Source of the DNA: Bilabrum cf. latius
Taxonomy: Eukaryota > Bigyra: Bicosoecida > Bigyra > Bicosoecida
Assembly (NCBI GenBank): GCA_965178125.1
Contig: OZ237749.1
Span: forward strand, 248,001-312,000
DNA: 64,000 nucleotides
Direction of reading: 5' to 3'
Part shown: positions 32,318-44,805 of the stretch, one piece after another
Position numbering within the stretch: position 1 is the first letter of the stretch
Layout: the number at the start of each line of letters is the position of its first letter
Program-made: the position numbers and the translations under genes
Notes under the pieces: model-generated
Seen by the model: the letters and a program-made list of their open reading frames with translations, nothing else
Database searches by the model: none
Told to the model about the DNA's origin: nothing

Positions 32318-34396
32318 ATGCCAAAGAGATCTCGTTCGCTGCCTGCAGACAAAACGAAAGGCAAATCTAGTAAATCAGCGAATGGTGGTGTTCAATTGCC
32401 CAAACAAAAGAAAGCCAGGATTTAGGGCTCCACTGAGCCTCCTGCACAGCCTGGAGTTGACCTTGCAGTCTTCCTTGAGGAAAATGGGCAGTTGGCTGAC
32501 GGCGGCTAGTTTAAAGTTGACAAGTTATCCACTAGCATGCACTGGTGGGATTCGCTTGGCGTTGCGTCCAAAGTGATTGCGCCTGCCGGCGACGTGAGCG
32601 ATGACAACGAATCGACAAACTCTGGCGACAGTGAATCAGAGGGGGAAGATGAAGATGACGGCGATGAGATCATGGGCTTCAGTGTCAAAGACATGATCTC
32701 GATGCGTCGAGCAATGGAGCAAGAAGAAGAGGAAATCAGCGAAGATGAGACGGACACCGCTGGGGAGACCCAGGGCGAGGACCGCGCAGCCACACTCCGC
32801 GACGACCCTGACGGTGCCATGTTCGTGCGCCCGGGACAAAAGCCTCCAATGGGTGGTGTTGACTGGATGAGCGGCCTGGACAGCGATTCTGATGGCGACG
32901 ACGGCGATTAGCAGGGCACTGACAAGAAGAAAGCAAAAGGGAAGGCTGCCGACAAGCAGGTGGATTCAGGCGCATCCAGGAGTGCGACATCGGCAACGAA
33001 GGCGACAGCTAATTCAACCTCTCGGAGCGCGCTGGTCGCATCTTCCATCCCAGCAACAAGCACGACCTCGGCGTCATCGCCATCGCTCGACCAATCCGGC
33101 TCTGCTAGTGCTGGTGCCGGTGCTGGTGCTGGTGCAGCAGCAGTCGTTGTGCTTGAGGACGAGGAAGGCGAGATGGACCAGATCAGAGAGGCGCAGAAAA
33201 ACAAGAGGGCAGCCAGGGCGAGTGCGGCCAGCAGCATGGCGCAGGGCGATGCAGGTGGCCAAGAGAACAGCGAGAGTGGCACTGCAGGGGCAAGCCACAG
33301 CGATGAGGCAAGTGGTAAGGCTAAGATCATGCCCGAAGAGGACCAAGGCCAAGACCAAGACCAGGACGAGGACGAGGACGGTGATGATGACGAGGACGGT
33401 GATGATGACGAGGACGAGGAGTCGCCGGAGCCCAAGCCACGTACCAGCGAATCGCTCCCTGCCCCCGTCCAGCTCCCGCCCGCCCTCCGTCTTGTCAGAG
33501 CTGCCGCTGCCAGCGATCCCGCCCGCTGCCTGTTTGTGCGGGGCGTAGATAAAGGGTCAGCCGACGAATCAGTGGCTGGCAAGATTGCCCTCCTGGCCGG
33601 GATCCGAAAGTCAAAAGGATCCAAGCAAGAGTCAGACTCGACCGGGGCAGGAAGCGGCAGCAGCGATTTGGTTATGTTCGCACAGGAGCGCTAGGGCCGC
33701 CAGCTGCAGCGCATGGCTGGTTATGGTCTGGCGGTGCTGCCCTCCGCTGCGGCTGCGCGTCGCTGCCTTGGGCGTGCGACCGATCTGTCCGTGGCCGCGG
33801 CTAGAGCTGGCCCGGGCGCCCTCGCGCAAGAGGCTATTTCGGGACCGAGCAGTGGCTCTTCTGCGTCAGCAGATGCGGTGGAAGCTCCAGCAGCTGACTC
33901 GGCAGACGTCATGCGAAGAGCAGCAGAGGCCCGTCGCTTGCTAGTGCTTGACGGCAGGGTGCTTCGGGTGGAGTCATGCAATGAGGGCACGGTGCAGAGG
34001 CTGACGAGCAGCCAGACCGGGGTGCGGAGCGGTAGGATGGGCAAGAAGAAGAGACGCACGGAGGAGCTCGCGGCTAGGCCTCCGAGGAGAGGCGGTCGTG
34101 GACGTGGGCGTGGACGTGGACGTGGGCGGGGTGGCGGTCGTGGTCGTGGCACAGGTCCCGGGGCCGGTGGTAGGGGTCGCGGAGGAAGCCGTGGGCGAGG
34201 AAGCTCCCGTGGACGGGGCTCCTTTCGCGGAAGCGGGGGAGGAGGAAATCCCAGTCGCGGCTTTGAGGGTCGTGGGGAAAGCCGTGGGAGAGGAGGACGA
34301 GGAGGAAGAGGGGGAGGATCTTCTCGGGGGAGTGGTCGAGGTAGGGGTAGCGCTGGTCCGAGGGGGCGCGGTAGGGGTGGTGGGGCTGGATAGTAA
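32318..34396 (+). CDS. Acidic, RGG-box rich protein
   Basis: A 692-residue protein from the ATG at 32318 (MPKRSRSLPADKTKGK) to TAA at 34394, with TAG as the codon before the stop. The N-terminus is basic. Two acidic tracts follow (around residues 105-185 and 345-372, the latter made of EDEDGDDDED). A semi-conserved core then has PALRLVRAAAASDPARCLFV. The last 110 residues are almost pure RGG/RGRG, as in nucleolar and mRNA-binding proteins. RNA binding is therefore likely; the specific role is unknown. In-frame TAGs are at 32423, 32507, 32909, 33692 and 34391. An earlier ATG (32180) would translate through the inverted-repeat arm, so I prefer the later start. Confidence 0.65.
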
Positions 34397-34501
34397 GGAT
34401 ATGATGATTCAATCCTGTCCGATGACCGTCGGGTAACACGCTCTTTGACATCAAAATTTCGAAACTAGGCAAGTCACATTCGAAATCCCATTCTGATTGA
34501 G

Positions 34502-37500
34502 TCAATCACCGGATCCGGATGTCTAAAGAAGAAGCAGCTCCATGGCCGCCTCCAAATCAGCACCGGTCTGCTCTAAAGCGACACGAGCCGGCTCAGCCTC
34601 GAACCCCATCTCGACAAGCTCTTGTAACTGAGACTCGGCAAACTATGACAACGAACCTTCTACACTAGGCGGGTTTGCTACACTGCCTAGATCCTACCCT
34701 GTCACGCCCTCCGCTGCATCTGGTAGCGACAGTGGCACTGTTGGCGCGCAATCTCCACAACCAGCATTCGACCCTGTCTGCGGTTCTGCGGGATCTGTTT
34801 GCCCGCGCGAAGATGCAGCACTGCCACTAGCTGGTTGTACCGACGGAGCGTCCTGCAAGATGCCACCAAGTGCAGCTGCAAGCTCTGCTTCGTCATCGCT
34901 CTCCTGAATCTCGGCTGACAGCTGCTTGTCGTACGTTGAAGACAGCCTGCTTCTCAGAGCAAGCTGGAGCGGCTCCGTTTGCTGCAAGCAGGCTAGTGCG
35001 GAGGCGCGATGGACGCCTGCGTCCACGCAGCACCTTAGACGGTTCACCAGCCGAATATAGGTCCCGATGGCTTCGTCGGGGGCCCGCTGGGATCTCTCGG
35101 ACGCAAACACGGGGAAAATATCACCCAAGTACCCTGTAAGAAAGCCAGCCTCGCCCTCAAGGTCACCTGCTAGGCGACACAAGTGAGCGAAGTTCACGGC
35201 GTGCTTCATGCTTCCCGGGTGCAAGGGGCCCTCCGCGCGCATCCCCAGTTCAAACAAGCGGGCAAGCCGCTGCCGTGCTTCGTCGTATTGGCCTGCCATC
35301 TTAAAAATCTGCCATCCCTCGTTAAGCAGCCCCACTGAGGTAGGGTGTCCCGGCGGCAGGCGCGATAGGATGGGCTGCTCAGCCTCAACAATGTAAGGCA
35401 CCGCCTCGGTGCCCCGCTTCAGCATCCTAAGGATCGTGGCAACGTTTAGAGCCGTCTCAGCAATGTGAAGATGGCCAGGCTCGAGAATGGCCTTGCGCCG
35501 CTGCAGGCACTCAAGCAAGACGGGTAGTCCCTCCGCCGGTTTGCCCAGCATCGCGAGGATACCCCCGAAGTTGTTGGCAGCAGTCAGCGCCATAATGCTC
35601 CAGCTGCTCTGCATCCCGCAGAGTTTCTCGAAAGCCTCCTTCCCAACCGCGACAGCCTCCTCGTTCTGCTTCACGTGCGCCAGAGCGACAGCCAGATTCA
35701 TCTTGGTCACAGCCAGGTCGCCTTCACGCTCGGTCTGCTGCCCGTGTGAAACAGATGGATAGGCGGGCTGCACGGTAGGATCCATGCCCACCCCCGACAC
35801 TTCGCCAAAATCGAAGTCAGGTTGCGTCTCCATGATCCGGATTACCTTCCTGTAGGATTTGATGCCCTCGTCGTGCCGACCGAGAGCAATCAGGCACTGG
35901 CCCCGAAGATTCTCGGCTCCAGTCTCCTGCAGGGGTACCACTGTAAACACGTCAAAGTCGAGGATCTTTAGCGCCTCCTACGGCCTTCCGGCGGCAAAGT
36001 GAAGCTCAGCCAGCTCCATCTGGGCCTTTTGGAGAGGCTTCGATGGATCAACATGCGATCTGCGCTCACTCTCGCTCGCGAGCATGTCACTACTCTCCAT
36101 GCTCCTCATCGCCTCAATCACCAACTCACAGTGTTCCTGGCACTTCTTCAGGCTTCCTCTAGTCCGGTAGATGGGTGCAAATTCAACCAGAATCACGGCA
36201 GCCTGAAGGCTACCGATTGCCGTACGCACCTTTGCAGGAAACCGCAGGTATTTGTAGCTCTCCTACACCATCGGTTCAATCACGGGTCCGAATTGATCAG
36301 GCGCGAGCGTAAACCAGTGCCCTGCGAGCTCCGGCCCCAGCTCTGTGATTCGTGCATCCAGCTACTGCATGTTCGCGATTGCACTGTGGTACAACTCCAC
36401 TGCCACCCCGCCATCGCTTGAGCTCTACGTGATCAATTCCTCCACAAGTCTCCCTCGCTTCTCAAGGCAGGCGGCCATGCTTCGCATTGATTGTAGGACG
36501 CGAGTCGGCACCTGTGTCAGAGTTCCAATGTGTGACGAGCTTGAGGTCATCACCATGTCCAGCTGCACGAGGGCGTGGTGTCTGATGTCGCTGGGGTACA
36601 GGTACCTGGTGAGTGGAATTGCCTTCTCGCACATAGACGACACAGCGCGATACTGCTGTAGCTTTGCCAGAAATTGCACGTAGTTCTGCTGCACGACAAA
36701 GAACTACCTCGTGGGGAACGCGCGGAATCTTGCATGCAACTCCAGAGAAGCAGTGAGGGCGCGCCCGACCGGAGCGCCGTCCTTCCGCAGCAAGCTAGCT
36801 GCTTGGTCGACGGTCAAAATGCCATCCACTGCGTCCTGCCACTCCCAAACGGCTTGAATCGCTCGCTACCACGCTGATCCATTAGACTCCACCAGCGATG
36901 CAAGCATCCGTTTTCGGCGTCTTGCCATGCACACAAACCCTGAGATGAGCACAAGGCCGAGATTGAAGTCCTCGTCGAGCAGCTCCTCAATGCACGCGGT
37001 AGCCACTTCAGACGGAGAGCGCAAGTGCTTGTCACACGCAGGTGGCTGCAGGTCAGAGCCCGAGCCGGGCTTGCTCGTGGGCACGAGATGGTCTGCTGCA
37101 TCATCTGAAGCCAGCCAATGAGACGGCAACAGCTTAACGTACTCACTATGAAGATTTACCGCTGCGTCTGATGTGCCACCACCTGGTATTTTAAGCGTGT
37201 CCAGAAAGTTCCGCAGCCTTGCGAATGAGACTAAGTTGCGTAACTCTAGCATGGTAGCGGGCTAGTATTGCCCAAAGATGCATGACTTCGACTCTGTGGC
37301 ATGTGCGGCCGACCGAGTCCGAGAGCGCGACTGCAGCACCATGGCGACGAGTGCAAATGGCCCCTTCACGATTGAATACGCCAAGTCGCGCGATAGCATT
37401 GCCCTGCCCTGGGTCAGTACCTCGAGTCGCAGCCTCTACAGTACGGAACTAGTACTGCTATCTGCCACTAGACTCGCTGAGTACGCTAGAGCAGTCTGCG

Positions 37501-40500
37501 CCGACCCGAGCTCATTAAGCAGAACGGAATCAGAACAGGACGCGCGAGAGATTTCGCGACTGATTCTCTGCAGATTGGCAGCAGTTGAAGCCAGCACAAA
37601 GTCATCTATATGCCTGCCAGCACGGCCACCTGACAGGAGTGCTATACCATCCTCCCTCTCTACCTCGCTCGCAACACCGCCAAGCCCGCCTGACACGGCG
37701 AAATGCTTCAGCCTCGAATGGACAGCTCCACCCAAAATTGCAGCAGTATCGGCATCGATAATCTTCAAGTCCTCATCCTAGGTAATTTCCGAGTACAGCA
37801 CGTGCTCGATGGCACTGGTCTGCCGAGAAGCTTTTGAGCTGCTAGCAGCGGCGTTGCTAGCCTTGGCGTCGGTGCTACAGGGCCCCGCCACCTGCGCCAC
37901 TGGTGGTATTTGTTCATCAGTAGTGTGGCTTTCTTGTTGCTTTGGTGCAGGTTCATGGCAATCATCCTCACCAGTCGTGGCAATTTCTACCGACAGCTGA
38001 GGCTTGGCTGTCAGACTACGCGCCATACATCCACTGTGACACCGTGCCCACACGTGCAAGACTGCGTCCAAAGACGCTGCCGGAAGCCCTGGACCAAAAT
38101 GGAGCTAACTTGGTTCCCAAAATTCGATGCCTGTGCGCGAATCGGAGTCGCATTTCCTAAATCCTAGCATTGACGGGTTGACTGCCGAGATCTTTGCGCT
38201 GGAGGCTCGCAGGGTCAGCACGGCCTGAAGCACTGCTGGACATGCTGCGTGAGACGATGACGAGGATTTGCATGTGGCACACACAGCGCTCACAGCGGCA
38301 TTGAGTTCTTCTGCGGCGATCGATCCGGGACTGGGGAGGCATGACACAGCGTACACGAAGCCGTGGTGCGCTGGCAATTCGGTACCACTCGCTGCACTCG
38401 CAGCAGCGTACAGCTTCGCGGCAATGGTCGCATGCCTTAAGCCGAGCCCGTGCCTATGCAGCACTTCCTTGGTCGATCTCCTGATCTCGGCAATCGATGA
38501 CCAGCTAGTCTGCATTTCTGGGCTCCCAGAGTCTTCCTTATGGAGCACGTACGCGATGCCGGCCCTGTCAAAGGGGCTGCTTATCAGCGATGACGGGAGG
38601 AACTGCTTAGAGCTTTGCACACCAGCCACACGAGCGCCATCAGCTCTGCCAGACAGTGTAAAGCGCTCTCTGTCCTCAGCAAGCATGTCCGTCAAGACCT
38701 CCTTTAGGGTGCCACCTGCCGATGCACGTCCCGTACGACGTGCGCGGGAAGAACTACTTGCAGGATCAGTGGCTTGCATGACATCGTGCCACGCTTTGAC
38801 AAGTGCCTTCTTGCCTGTGATCCCTTTCACTGTCTTGAGTAGGATATCGCGGTGCGCAATGCGGGTCTCTTTGGCTCTCTGGTTGCCCTTTTCCGATCCC
38901 ATCATGCAGTCTGGAGACACTGCCGGCAACCCTTTCTCCTTTGCCACTGTAGCGGCTGCTGGAGGAAGCATGCAGGACAAAGGCACCACTTTTCCGTGGT
39001 ACAGCTTTGCAGAGCTTACCACGGCGCACACGAGCTCGCGTTCCACGCCGCCTAGGTGCACAAGCGCGTGCGCGGTCGGCTTCATGATGACAACGCCTGC
39101 TCCGGGCACAACCTGCGATACGCTCAGCTGAGGCTGTGGCGTGGCGCACCCCGCAGGACACATGTGGGCGACTACCTGCTAGGTACGCTCCAGTAGCGGG
39201 CGAACGATTGCATCCATCCACCGCAAAGCCGATCGTATCCTGGGATTGTATGCGTCAACACTAGCTGCTATGCCAGGTGGTAAGGGCTGTGAGAAGCATG
39301 CAGGAAGGCTCGTAGTGGCGTCTTCGAATGGCACCTCAATTATTGAGGCCGTCAATGCCGTGCGATCTGATGCACTGTCCTCGCAACTTGCTTGATCAGA
39401 GCCAGATTCTTCTCTCCTACAATCACCTCGGTGAAACAGGGCCATCTAGATTGATTTAAGAGGCTTTGTGAGGTGCTGCGCTGCGACCGCATCTGGCATG
39501 AGCAACCTGTGCGAGTCCAGCAGGAAGGCCTCACCATGCTAGGACACGTGCAGCTCTACGTCGAACGGCAAGCGAAACGAATGCTTTAGCATCTCACAGC
39601 CGTCCACGGCCTGCACAGTCTGTGCATGCGCCCGCAGCGCGCGATCGATTGAGATCGCTTGAAAGAGTTTTCCAGTACATTCGATCACTTTTCTCTGCAT
39701 TGGGTCATCACTGGTCTCCAGACCCTCAAGCACGTCATCTACAGATCTACTGAAGGGGGCTGGATCACGGCTGTCGCTTGCTGTGCCGCTACCACTTTCA
39801 ATGAAAGGCATGTCTGATGTGATGGGTTCGTTTCCACCCTTGGCAGCAGTCGCTGCTCGTGGCCTGGTTGCCATGTCAACCACAATGTCGTCATACGCGC
39901 TCGCTGGAGCCAGCGCAGTTGAAACTTGCACTGGTCCACAGCGTCCATCCGAAGTGCTCTACTGTTGAGCAAGCGGGTCCGATGGTACCGCCTACGTCAC
40001 TGAGCTGCTTGCCAGGTTCGTCCAATCTTCAATCGCTTCGTCGTAGCCGGTTGCTGCCGCCGTTGCAGGACCGCTACCAGCACCAGCACCAGCACCAGGA
40101 CCAGCACCAGGACCAGGACCAGCACCAGCACCAGCACCAGCACCAGCACCAGCACCAGCACCAGCACCAGCACCGGATCCGGAAGAATCTCCCAAGGCGA
40201 GTGCTGATTGCAAAGTTGGCTCCGCACCCTAGTATTGATCGATGCCTGAGACTGACGCTAGCCTACTAGGTGCCAGTGTATCAAATACAGGAGCAGTCCC
40301 AGTGCCCATGGCACCCGATTTGGGCCCTGCGGTATCAGTGCTACTGCCTTGCGATGAGCCTGAAGACCTTGGCGCGGGGTGGTGCACGTCACCGCCGTCA
40401 CGTTCCACCGTTCTCCCTTCGGGCGCTGAAGGCCACAAATTCCGGATCATCTCAGCATCCACGGGGAGCTCTCGAATCGGCTTGAAACCATGGGCCACGA

Positions 40501-41560
40501 TTCTGCACGGCTTTGTGGGAGGAAAGGGAGCCAAGTGAAACCTATCGGCAAGGGCAGCTTCAGCAGCTTCCAACGTTGGGTCAACATTTCGAGTGATGCC
40601 ACCGTCTGACGACCCGGACCTGAGCGTGCCTCCACCAACAGGAACTGCAGTTGTGGCCGACATTCGCACCACCCTTGCCACCCGTTGAGCTTTGCATCCT
40701 CCTGACTCTATTCTTTCGGCTCCGTCAACAATGCTTACCCCTTCAAGAAGCTCACTTGCCACTGCCAGTGGGCCCGCACCAGCGAGCGGCCTCGTCCACG
40801 CCAGCGGCGGCCCAACCGCGCCAGAGGAGGTCTTTGCGGCCTCGTCGGCATGAAAGTACCCACCCATTATGCAAAGAACTGCAGCGTTGCTCGCAATATG
40901 CTGCGCGTTCGCACGAATGGGGTAGCCAGCGGGCGAAAACACGCACATGTCAGACCAAGAAGAAGCTGACAGGGTGCTCGAACTCCGCCGCCCGATTTCT
41001 GGAGAGGCGTGCTCTGACCCACTCCGAACCCAATACGCACAGTCGACAGTTGTACCTAAGGGGGCATTCAACACATCGAGCAGTTTCTGGCCAGGATGCG
41101 AATTTGAAGCCTGTCCCGCCTGCCCAGCCTGGTGGACGAATCGAATGGCGTTCGCTTCGTGCTTAGCTACCTTCCCTGCCATAACATCGTTGCCGTACAA
41201 GTGCTTGTCGTCAAAGGCAACTTTGAAAAATACTCCGAACTTTGTGTCGATCGCCTTCGCTCCTCCAGCAAAACCACCATGGACTCTCTATAGCCGACAG
41301 CGCAAGCTTTCATGCAACAATGTCGGCAAGGGTGGTTCCAGGAACCTAGGTACGGGTAATTGTGACCCCAGACTATCGTCAATTATCACTTTCGATAGCC
41401 TTGCGCTGCGTCCAGCAAAATGAGCTTCGAATCCAGCGCCTCTGAGCAATGCTGACTTGTCCGCCTTCTACCCTAGTCTGGCTGCCAGATATTTCTTGGA
41501 AGCAGTGAATCCATCATGCAAATACGGGTCAATATCATGAATACGAAATCCAGAAAACAT
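34502..41560 (-). CDS. Giant TPR and UBA protein, possibly CLU (clustered mitochondria) related
   Basis: One continuous frame of 2352 residues with about twenty TAGs and no TAA or TGA until TGA at 34502-34504. The C-terminus is a UBA domain ([20 protein letters not shown], then [15 protein letters not shown]), which binds ubiquitin. Before it are several TPR-like pairs ([60 protein letters not shown]). Near the N-terminus [16 protein letters not shown] and an Asp/Gly segment loosely resemble the CLU domain (IFFS...YGGD...). CLU proteins are also TPR-tailed and act on mitochondrial distribution and mRNAs. A poly-(Gly-Ala) run lies at about 40,080-40,180. The UBA/TPR call is firm; CLU is tentative. 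The start (ATG 41,558-41,560) is the nearest to the divergent lysozyme gene; the frame is open a little further. Confidence 0.7.
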
Positions 41561-41666
41561 GCAAGCAAGTGAATAATACCACGGATGGACTTGGTACCGT
41601 GCGGTTTGCATATATATCGGATACAGTAGACTAGCACAGAAACAGCATCTAGTAAGACAAGTAAGC

Positions 41667-42795
41667 ATGATTCGGGAACTTGTTGCAGTCAGCATCGGTT
41701 ATGCTACATTGGGAGCAGCGACAATGGGTGTAGACGTATCACAAGCGACTTTGGTCGATGCATGGAAGTGTTTGAACGGGCAAGGTTATACTTTTGGCAT
41801 CATCCGCTGCTTTGAATCGACTGGGCGCCCTGATAACAATTGCGTGAGTACAAGTTGCTGTGGTTCATTCATGAAATGCTGCGGCGATTCATGCGACCGT
41901 GCCCGGATCCTTCTGTTGCCTTTGCACCGCAGCCTCATACGATCTATAACGCGCACGACGGCGGGCTGCAACATGTCGATGTGTACTTTTTCCCGTGCCC
42001 AAAGTGTTCTGAAAGTGCGACCGACCAGGTCAGTGCCATGCTCTCCAATTTGGCTTCGTTCAACATCCACCATTCGGATGCGGGCGGCCAGGGCACGTTC
42101 GGCACGGTGTGGCTCGACATTGAGGGTGAGAGGTTCGTCTGACACGCCGGCATACTATGATGATTTCGGTTATTGCATTAGAAGTGCCTATGACATGTCA
42201 ACACGACGCCCGGACCTTTCTCTGTGATGACCGCTGACCGGCCCGAACCCTAGATCGATCTCATTTCATTCCGCAGGACCCCAGTACTGGCACTCGTCCC
42301 AGAGCGAGAACTCCGCATACATCCAGGAGGCCATCCAGGCGCTCAAGGCCAAGGGTGTGCCCGTGGCCATCTACACCTCCGAGTCCCAGTGGAGCCCCAT
42401 TACCGGCGGGGCGACGTTTGCAAGCGACCTGCCTCTATGGGTGAGAGGGGGGCGCGGCTTGCCGTTATATTAAGCCTCAATTTGTGCTAGATCTAGTCTC
42501 GACTTTCGAATTGAATCCAAGTCTGGGCTCATAGAGTCCAGCGCACTAGCTGAAACGCCTGGCTCCCCTCTGGACGTATTGGCAGCTGCAGCGCGCAGAT
42601 CCGATCCTCTCAGCTCTTGTCTCCTCCATCTTTTCTGTTTCTCCCCTGTGACGCGCGCAGTACGCTCACTACGACGAGTCGCGTTCTTTCAGCGATTTCC
42701 GCCCCTTCGGCGGGTGGTCGAGCCCTGCCATGAAGCAGTACGGAGGGGACGCGACCGTCTGCGGTGCTGGCGTGGACCTGAACTGGTACCCCTGA
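41667..42795 (+). CDS. GH25-like secreted lysozyme with three introns
   Basis: Exons 41667-41843, 41933-42125, 42277-42440 and 42661-42795 join to 222 residues ending DLNWYP and TGA. Each intron begins GTGAG and ends CAG. The product is a secreted peptidoglycan hydrolase of the amoebozoan/nematode-type GH25 family: signal peptide, GVDVSQ at the mature start with the first catalytic-site Asp, [11 protein letters not shown], the active-site strand WLDIEGPQYW with Asp and Glu, [10 protein letters not shown], and the closing [13 protein letters not shown]. The Cys pattern is kept. This is the only gene here with visible introns and it has no in-frame TAG. It is divergent from the giant gene, 106 bp away. 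Such enzymes digest bacterial prey in phagosomes or outside the cell, in keeping with a phagotrophic host. Confidence 0.9.
42475..42597 (+). repeat. 123-bp dispersed repeat inside lysozyme intron 3
   Basis: Nearly identical to 52,768-52,890 (cctcaatttgtgctagatct ... ctggacgtattggcagctg). It sits wholly within the third intron, so splicing would remove it. It could be a SINE-like element or an old duplication; I see no tRNA-like promoter boxes. Confidence 0.85.
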
Positions 42796-43276
42796 GCAGC
42801 AGGGGATACCAAAGAGAACGGATCGGACGGTGGTGATGGTCAAATCGGTCGGTCCTTCTTGTGTGGTTAGGCTTCACCAGGTGATGCCAGTAGGTCGGTT
42901 GGGCTGCGGTGGCCTGCTACTCGTTGGGTGGCATGCCGTCCTATTCATCGACTTCGTCCACTTCGCTTCGCATTTTGAAAAGCTGTGGCGTGCTAGGCAC
43001 CAGACAGCTAGTCGCCGTCGAGACTTCCGGGCCAAGTGCAGGCTGACCTGACCAAATAGCAAGTAGAATAATAGCACGCAATTCACACAGTGACAATACG
43101 GAGCATGTAGCAGAAATAAGCCCATTAACAGGAATCCCACCAGTGGAGTCTGATGGACTGTATGCACCATGACCTGAAGAGGCTCCGCCGCAGCAGCACC
43201 GTGTTGTGTGCAAGTGTGGTGCCGCACCACTTGAACATCTAGTGCCAATGGTGCGACCATCTCGACAGGACTGAAG
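42796..43276. other. 3' flank of the lysozyme gene and start of block copy B
   Basis: No gene is supported. From about 42,979 the sequence matches 23,318 onward. An uninterrupted LINE target site is preserved near 43,092 (gtgacaatacggagc). Confidence 0.6.
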
Positions 43277-44560
43277 ATGAAGATACACCGACTCCGAAGC
43301 TCGCCGGCGATGAAGCGAGCAACACGCATTCACAAAGAAGAGCTTCGACTGAAAATGTGCTGCTTTCGCCTCCAGCAGTTAAGAAAAGGTTTGATTTGGT
43401 TCTGGGGCATTGCCTGTCTGGCCTTCACGCTGTTTGCGCTGCACCGACTGGTCTACTTCGGGTATTTCGACGACGCTCCTTTACCAGCCGGTGTCGAGGC
43501 CCAGCTCGGCATACAGATCAAGACAATCCTTTACATTCACATGTGCGCAATTCAATGTATAGCAGTTTGTGAATGTTTGGCTTGTATCGATGCAACGGCG
43601 GAAAAGCCCGAGAACGCTGATGTCTCAAGCACTCCATGCGACGCTTTGTATCTGATTGCAGCAGTCCTTACGGTTGGCATTCTCATTGCTACTTGGTTTA
43701 TCATTGGCGAATGGCTCTACTGTTTGTCTACAGGCTGCTCTGAGAGGACAGGCACGCTGCTCAGTCTACTCGCGGAAATTGTAGGCTACGTCTCATTTGG
43801 AGCTGAATGCTTTTGGATTCTCATCATGCTGTACTGGAGGTGCCAGAAGCAGTGCCAATCGAATCAAGCAGCCAATCAAGATGATAAGCTGATCGTGCGG
43901 CAGGCGGGCCTCGCGAACCAGTCAACAAGAGCAGCTGCTCGAGTTGGCGACTGGGCTGGCTAGGTCGATCTCCGGCGTGCTCCAGCTGCAAGCAACGATG
44001 ATAATACTGAACACAAGCTAGAGGACGGAGATTTTGCAGTGGACAGCGGCCTAGCCAGAGCAGACGATGGTCCCCAGACAGCTGAGCATCCGCTCAACGG
44101 CCAGCAAGCCCGAAGTGGAGCAGCGGCTGCAGCGACTGCTGAGGAGGACGCACGCATCATGGCTTCCCAGGCAGGTGCAGCATTGGACGGATACAAGACT
44201 GTGCGCAACCCCATGCGCCGCCAAGCCGGCAGGCAAGCGCGTGGAGCTGCGGGCTCTGCAGCATCCGCAGTTCGCCGAGCGATACATGGTATGCTCTTCG
44301 ACCTTCAGTACAAGCATGAGACTACTGCCAGAGGCATCATAATGCACATGCGGGCCATCCAGGATCTAGCAGATCAGGCGCGCGATGCCAGTGCGAATGA
44401 TGGCAGCGTGAACTAGGCGTTGGAGGGGGTCCTGCAAAAAACGCAGCGGGTCTTGGACAGCTTCCGCAATGCGCGTGACGATGCAGCAGGGCTGTTGGCT
44501 GCCCAGCAACATGAGATGAGTTCTCTCGAAGATCTCGCTGATTTGCTACCGAAGGAGTGA
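43277..44560 (+). CDS. Four-helix membrane protein of unknown function, copy B
   Basis: At 427 residues, it is the paralogue of 24351-25637. It has the same four hydrophobic helices (about residues 35-60, 80-105, 122-150 and 160-190) and the same helical tail, ending DLADLLPKE and TGA at 44558. In-frame TAGs occur only at 43961 and 44414. The second is a GAG (Glu) in copy A, a single-base change that keeps the frame if UAG is Gln. A three-base deletion relative to copy A near the end also preserves frame. Both copies therefore appear maintained. Family unknown. Confidence 0.6.
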
Positions 44561-44805
44561 TGCATCGCTTGATGAGCGAATGCATACCGTGGTATGCCGC
44601 CAGACGTACTGCAGCTGCCCAGCAGCCAAACTTGTGTTTTTGAACACAGAAACAGAGAACGAAAACTTCAAGCGGTTCTTAGCTATCAACATCTATTTCA
44701 TTGCAACACAAATAGCCCTAGCAATGCGAGAATTTGACACAGTGAATGCGCCCTTTCTCTATCGCATGAACCGAACAACACTTCGCGCACTACTCACTAG
44801 CCTGA

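Noticed and set aside
40080-40180. Hexanucleotide ccagca run as a separate repeat element
   Set aside because: It is an in-frame Gly-Ala coding stretch of the giant gene, not an independent element.
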